Source: Halorussus limi | GTDB lineage: Archaea; Halobacteriota; Halobacteria; Halobacteriales; Haladaptataceae | DNA length: 64,000 nucleotides | Reading direction: 5' to 3' | Assembly (NCBI RefSeq): GCF_023238205.1 | Contig: NZ_CP096659.1 | Location: 1-64,000 of the forward strand | Shown here: positions 62,295 through 64,000 of the stretch, piece by piece | Numbering within the stretch: the first letter of the stretch is position 1 | Layout of the letters: each line of letters begins with the position of its first letter | Translations under genes and position numbers: made by a program | The notes under the pieces: generated by a model | Told to the model about the DNA's origin: nothing | The model's input: the letters and a program-made list of their open reading frames with translations, nothing else | Database searches by the model: none

Positions 62295-63665
62295 ATGAAG
62301 CGAGTGGACGTTGCCATCGTCGGCGGCGGTCCGGCAGGGACCTCCGCCGCACGTGCGGCCGCCGAGCAGGGGGCCGACGCGCTCCTCGTCGAGAAAGGCG
62401 TTCCGCGCGCCGACCGCGAGGAGTTGGGACCGGACTCGACCGACGCCGCCGGAATGCTCGACTACTGGGTGGACATCTTGGACGTGCCGTTCGAGGAGAT
62501 TCCCGACCACGTCGTCCTCCGAGAGCTAGAGCGGACGGAATTCTTCGGACCCAACGAGACCGCCGTCATGGAGAGCACGGGCATCGAGTCGTCGTACGAC
62601 GGGTTCGGGTTCACCTTCGACCGCACCCGCATGGACGACTGGTTCCGCGACCGGGCCGAGCGGGCGGGCGCGGAGTACCGCGTCGGCGTCGGCGTGACCG
62701 ACGTGACGACCGACCTGACGGGGTCGCCGACACACACCCTCCAACTCTCGGACGGCGAGGAAATCGTGGCCGACTATCTGGTGCTGGCCGACGGTCCCCA
62801 GCGACAGGTCACGATGCGGGCGCTCGACCGGTTCTCGCCCGCGGACCGACCGATTTCGGAGGTGTTGGCTCCGAACGAGGCCAACCACATCGCGTATCAG
62901 GAGTACCGGGAGTTCCCCGAGGAACTGTTCGACCCGAGTTCGCTCAAGTTCTGGTGGGGCGTGATGCCGGGCGAGACCGCCTATCCGTGGATTTTCCCGA
63001 ACGACGGCACGGTCGCGCGCGTCGGCCTGACGATGCCCATCGGGATGAACCTCGAAGACGTCGAGAACCCAGCGGACTACGACCTGCTCCGCGAGGACGA
63101 CGACGCCATCCCGCGGCCCGCCGAGTACGTCGAGCGCCTGCTCGACCGCCAGTTCGGCGACGAGTACGACGTAGAGGACTTCCCGCTGGTGGAGGACCGG
63201 GGCAAGAGCGAGGGCACCGAGACGTACCCCATCTCCTCGACCCGACCCATCGACTCGCCGACCGCGGCCAACATCGCCGTCGCGGGCGGCGCGATGGGCA
63301 CGACCTCGGCGTTCCACGAGGGCGGCTACCACGTCGCGGCCCGGACCGGCCAAATCGCGGGGGAACTCGCGGGCAAGGGCCGACTCGGCGGCTACAACGA
63401 CCGCTGGAAGGACGCCATCGGCGAGGAGATAACCCGGAACGTCACCTTCGCGGACATCGTGGCCGACTACGGTCCCGACGACTGGGACAAGACGTTCTCG
63501 GCCGCGAGCGACATTCTGGCCGACGAGGGCGAGGGCGGACTCCTGAAGTACAAGCTCTCGTCGGGACTCACGGGTGCGAAACTCGTCACGAAGTACAAGA
63601 CGGCAAAGCGGAAGTTCCGGAACGGCAAGTACGTCCAGTTCGAGGAGTCGGAGTACACGGTCTGA
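62295..63665 (+). CDS. Geranylgeranyl reductase-family flavoprotein
   Basis: 456 residues. FAD motif VDVAIVGGGPAGTSAARAAA at the N-terminus and a second one (VADYLVLADGPQRQ). Substrate region IAYQEYREFPEELFDPSSLK, then FWWGVMPGETAYPWIFPNDG; C-terminal VAGGAMGTTSAFHEGGYHVA. Family members saturate the isoprenoid chains of archaeal membrane lipids (digeranylgeranylglycerophospholipid reductase). Specific role here is uncertain because haloarchaea carry several paralogs. TATA-like TTTAATATCC about 24 bp before the ATG suggests a leaderless transcript. Confidence 0.87.
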   Translation: MKRVDVAIVGGGPAGTSAARAAAEQGADALLVEKGVPRADREELGPDSTDAAGMLDYWVDILDVPFEEIPDHVVLRELERTEFFGPNETAVMESTGIESSYDGFGFTFDRTRMDDWFRDRAERAGAEYRVGVGVTDVTTDLTGSPTHTLQLSDGEEIVADYLVLADGPQRQVTMRALDRFSPADRPISEVLAPNEANHIAYQEYREFPEELFDPSSLKFWWGVMPGETAYPWIFPNDGTVARVGLTMPIGMNLEDVENPADYDLLREDDDAIPRPAEYVERLLDRQFGDEYDVEDFPLVEDRGKSEGTETYPISSTRPIDSPTAANIAVAGGAMGTTSAFHEGGYHVAARTGQIAGELAGKGRLGGYNDRWKDAIGEEITRNVTFADIVADYGPDDWDKTFSAASDILADEGEGGLLKYKLSSGLTGAKLVTKYKTAKRKFRNGKYVQFEESEYTV

Positions 63666-63731
63666 CCCGGCAGTTCGACCGGTCTCACCGCTATTTCACG
63701 CACTTTCGGCGGCCCGGAGCGTCCACGTCAG

Positions 63732-63784
63732 TCCGGAACCCCACATCGGTCCGGAACCCCGCGTCGGCCCGGAGCTCGAATCGG
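63732..63784. repeat. Short tandem repeat, about three copies of 18 bp
   Basis: TCCGGAACCCCACATCGG (63732-63749) and TCCGGAACCCCGCGTCGG (63750-63767) are followed by a degenerate CCCGGAGCTCGAATCGG. They lie in the intergenic stretch before the dipeptidase; role unknown. Confidence 0.6.
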
Positions 63785-63834
63785 TCCGCCTCCGATAGTT
63801 TGACACGTCCTCGCGACGCTCGTTCGTTCGACCG

Positions 63835-64000
63835 ATGACCGACTCCGAGTTGCGACTCTTCGACGGGCACAACGACGCCCTGCTGGACCTCTCCGACGAG
63901 ACCGGTTCCGGACGCTCGTTCTTCGAGCGGAGCGAGGCGGGCCACCTCGACCTCCCGCGGGCGCGCGAGGCGAACCTCGGGGCCGGACTGTTCGCCGTCT
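63835..64000 (+). CDS. Membrane dipeptidase (peptidase M19), 5' part only
   Basis: Only the first 55 residues are in the window. LRLFDGHNDALLDLSD contains the His-x-Asp metal ligands that open the M19 renal-dipeptidase fold. SGRSFFERSEAGHLDLPRAR follows with AREANLGAGLFAV, also conserved. It hydrolyses dipeptides with two zinc ions. The end of the window cuts the gene; the start ATG fits the family N-terminus. Confidence 0.87.
   Translation, partial: MTDSELRLFDGHNDALLDLSDETGSGRSFFERSEAGHLDLPRAREANLGAGLFAV

Noticed and set aside
1-64000. Integrated element or prophage
   Set aside because: No integrase, transposase, attachment repeats or base-composition break was seen; all genes are of haloarchaeal chromosomal type.

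Overview
The window is chromosomal DNA from a halophilic archaeon (class Halobacteria). The grounds are high GC, Asp/Glu-rich proteins, Tat signal peptides (several with a lipobox) on exported proteins, many genes with a TATA-like box about 27 bp before the ATG (leaderless transcripts), and archaeal information-processing genes: CDC48, an RPA operon, aIF2-beta, SBDS and Lhr helicase. I cannot fix the genus from sequence alone. No rRNA, tRNA, CRISPR array, insertion sequence or integrase was seen, so this looks like core chromosome with a few variable surface-protein loci.

Layout. 0-6.2 kb: CDC48 AAA ATPase, a membrane protein, a CBS-domain protein with a ribosome-hibernation-like tail, a lipoprotein and a YihY-type membrane protein. 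6.3-8.0 kb: two paralogous Tat-exported proteins with Thr-rich inserts. 8.1-13.2 kb: Lhr helicase, a methyltransferase, a small membrane protein and a phosphoesterase. The phosphoesterase is the last gene of a three-gene single-stranded-DNA-binding (RPA) operon reaching 16.3 kb. 16.4-21.3 kb: arylsulfotransferase-like protein, riboflavin-pathway reductase, two small proteins and a TetR-MATE efflux operon. 21.5-24.9 kb: two tandem paralogous surface proteins and a long Thr-rich exported protein. 24.9-31.3 kb: glutaredoxin-thioredoxin reductase fusion, DUF357, a cupredoxin, a His-rich disordered protein, a heavy-metal exporter with palindromic operators, aIF2-beta and two conserved archaeal small proteins.

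31.3-45.5 kb is mostly housekeeping: 8-oxoguanine glycosylase, Zn alcohol dehydrogenase plus SRPBCC protein, acylphosphatase, a Gln-rich disordered protein, Nnr plus MoaC, a winged-helix membrane protein, HflX, FUN14, SBDS, a PepSY protein, UPF0179 and a small haloarchaeal protein. 45.5-53.9 kb holds a four-gene operon of two PrkA-type kinases, a DUF444 (YeaH-like) protein and SpoVR, behind a 570 bp leader. 54-64 kb: a 50-residue protein, a chemoreceptor co-transcribed with a BMP-type binding lipoprotein, a membrane protein, amidohydrolase, S9 peptidase, geranylgeranyl-reductase-like flavoprotein and the start of an M19 dipeptidase.

The most interesting signals are: (1) a 16-bp element, AGCCAGCACGG(C/A)TAAG, exactly 36 bp before the start codons of the two low-complexity disordered-protein genes that lie 8.6 kb apart; (2) the doubled PrkA-DUF444-SpoVR operon; (3) overlapping metalloregulator-like palindromes at the heavy-metal exporter; (4) a tandem surface-protein paralog that has lost its export signal; and (5) a chemoreceptor overlapping its putative binding protein. 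All functions are read from sequence and family memory; no database search was run.
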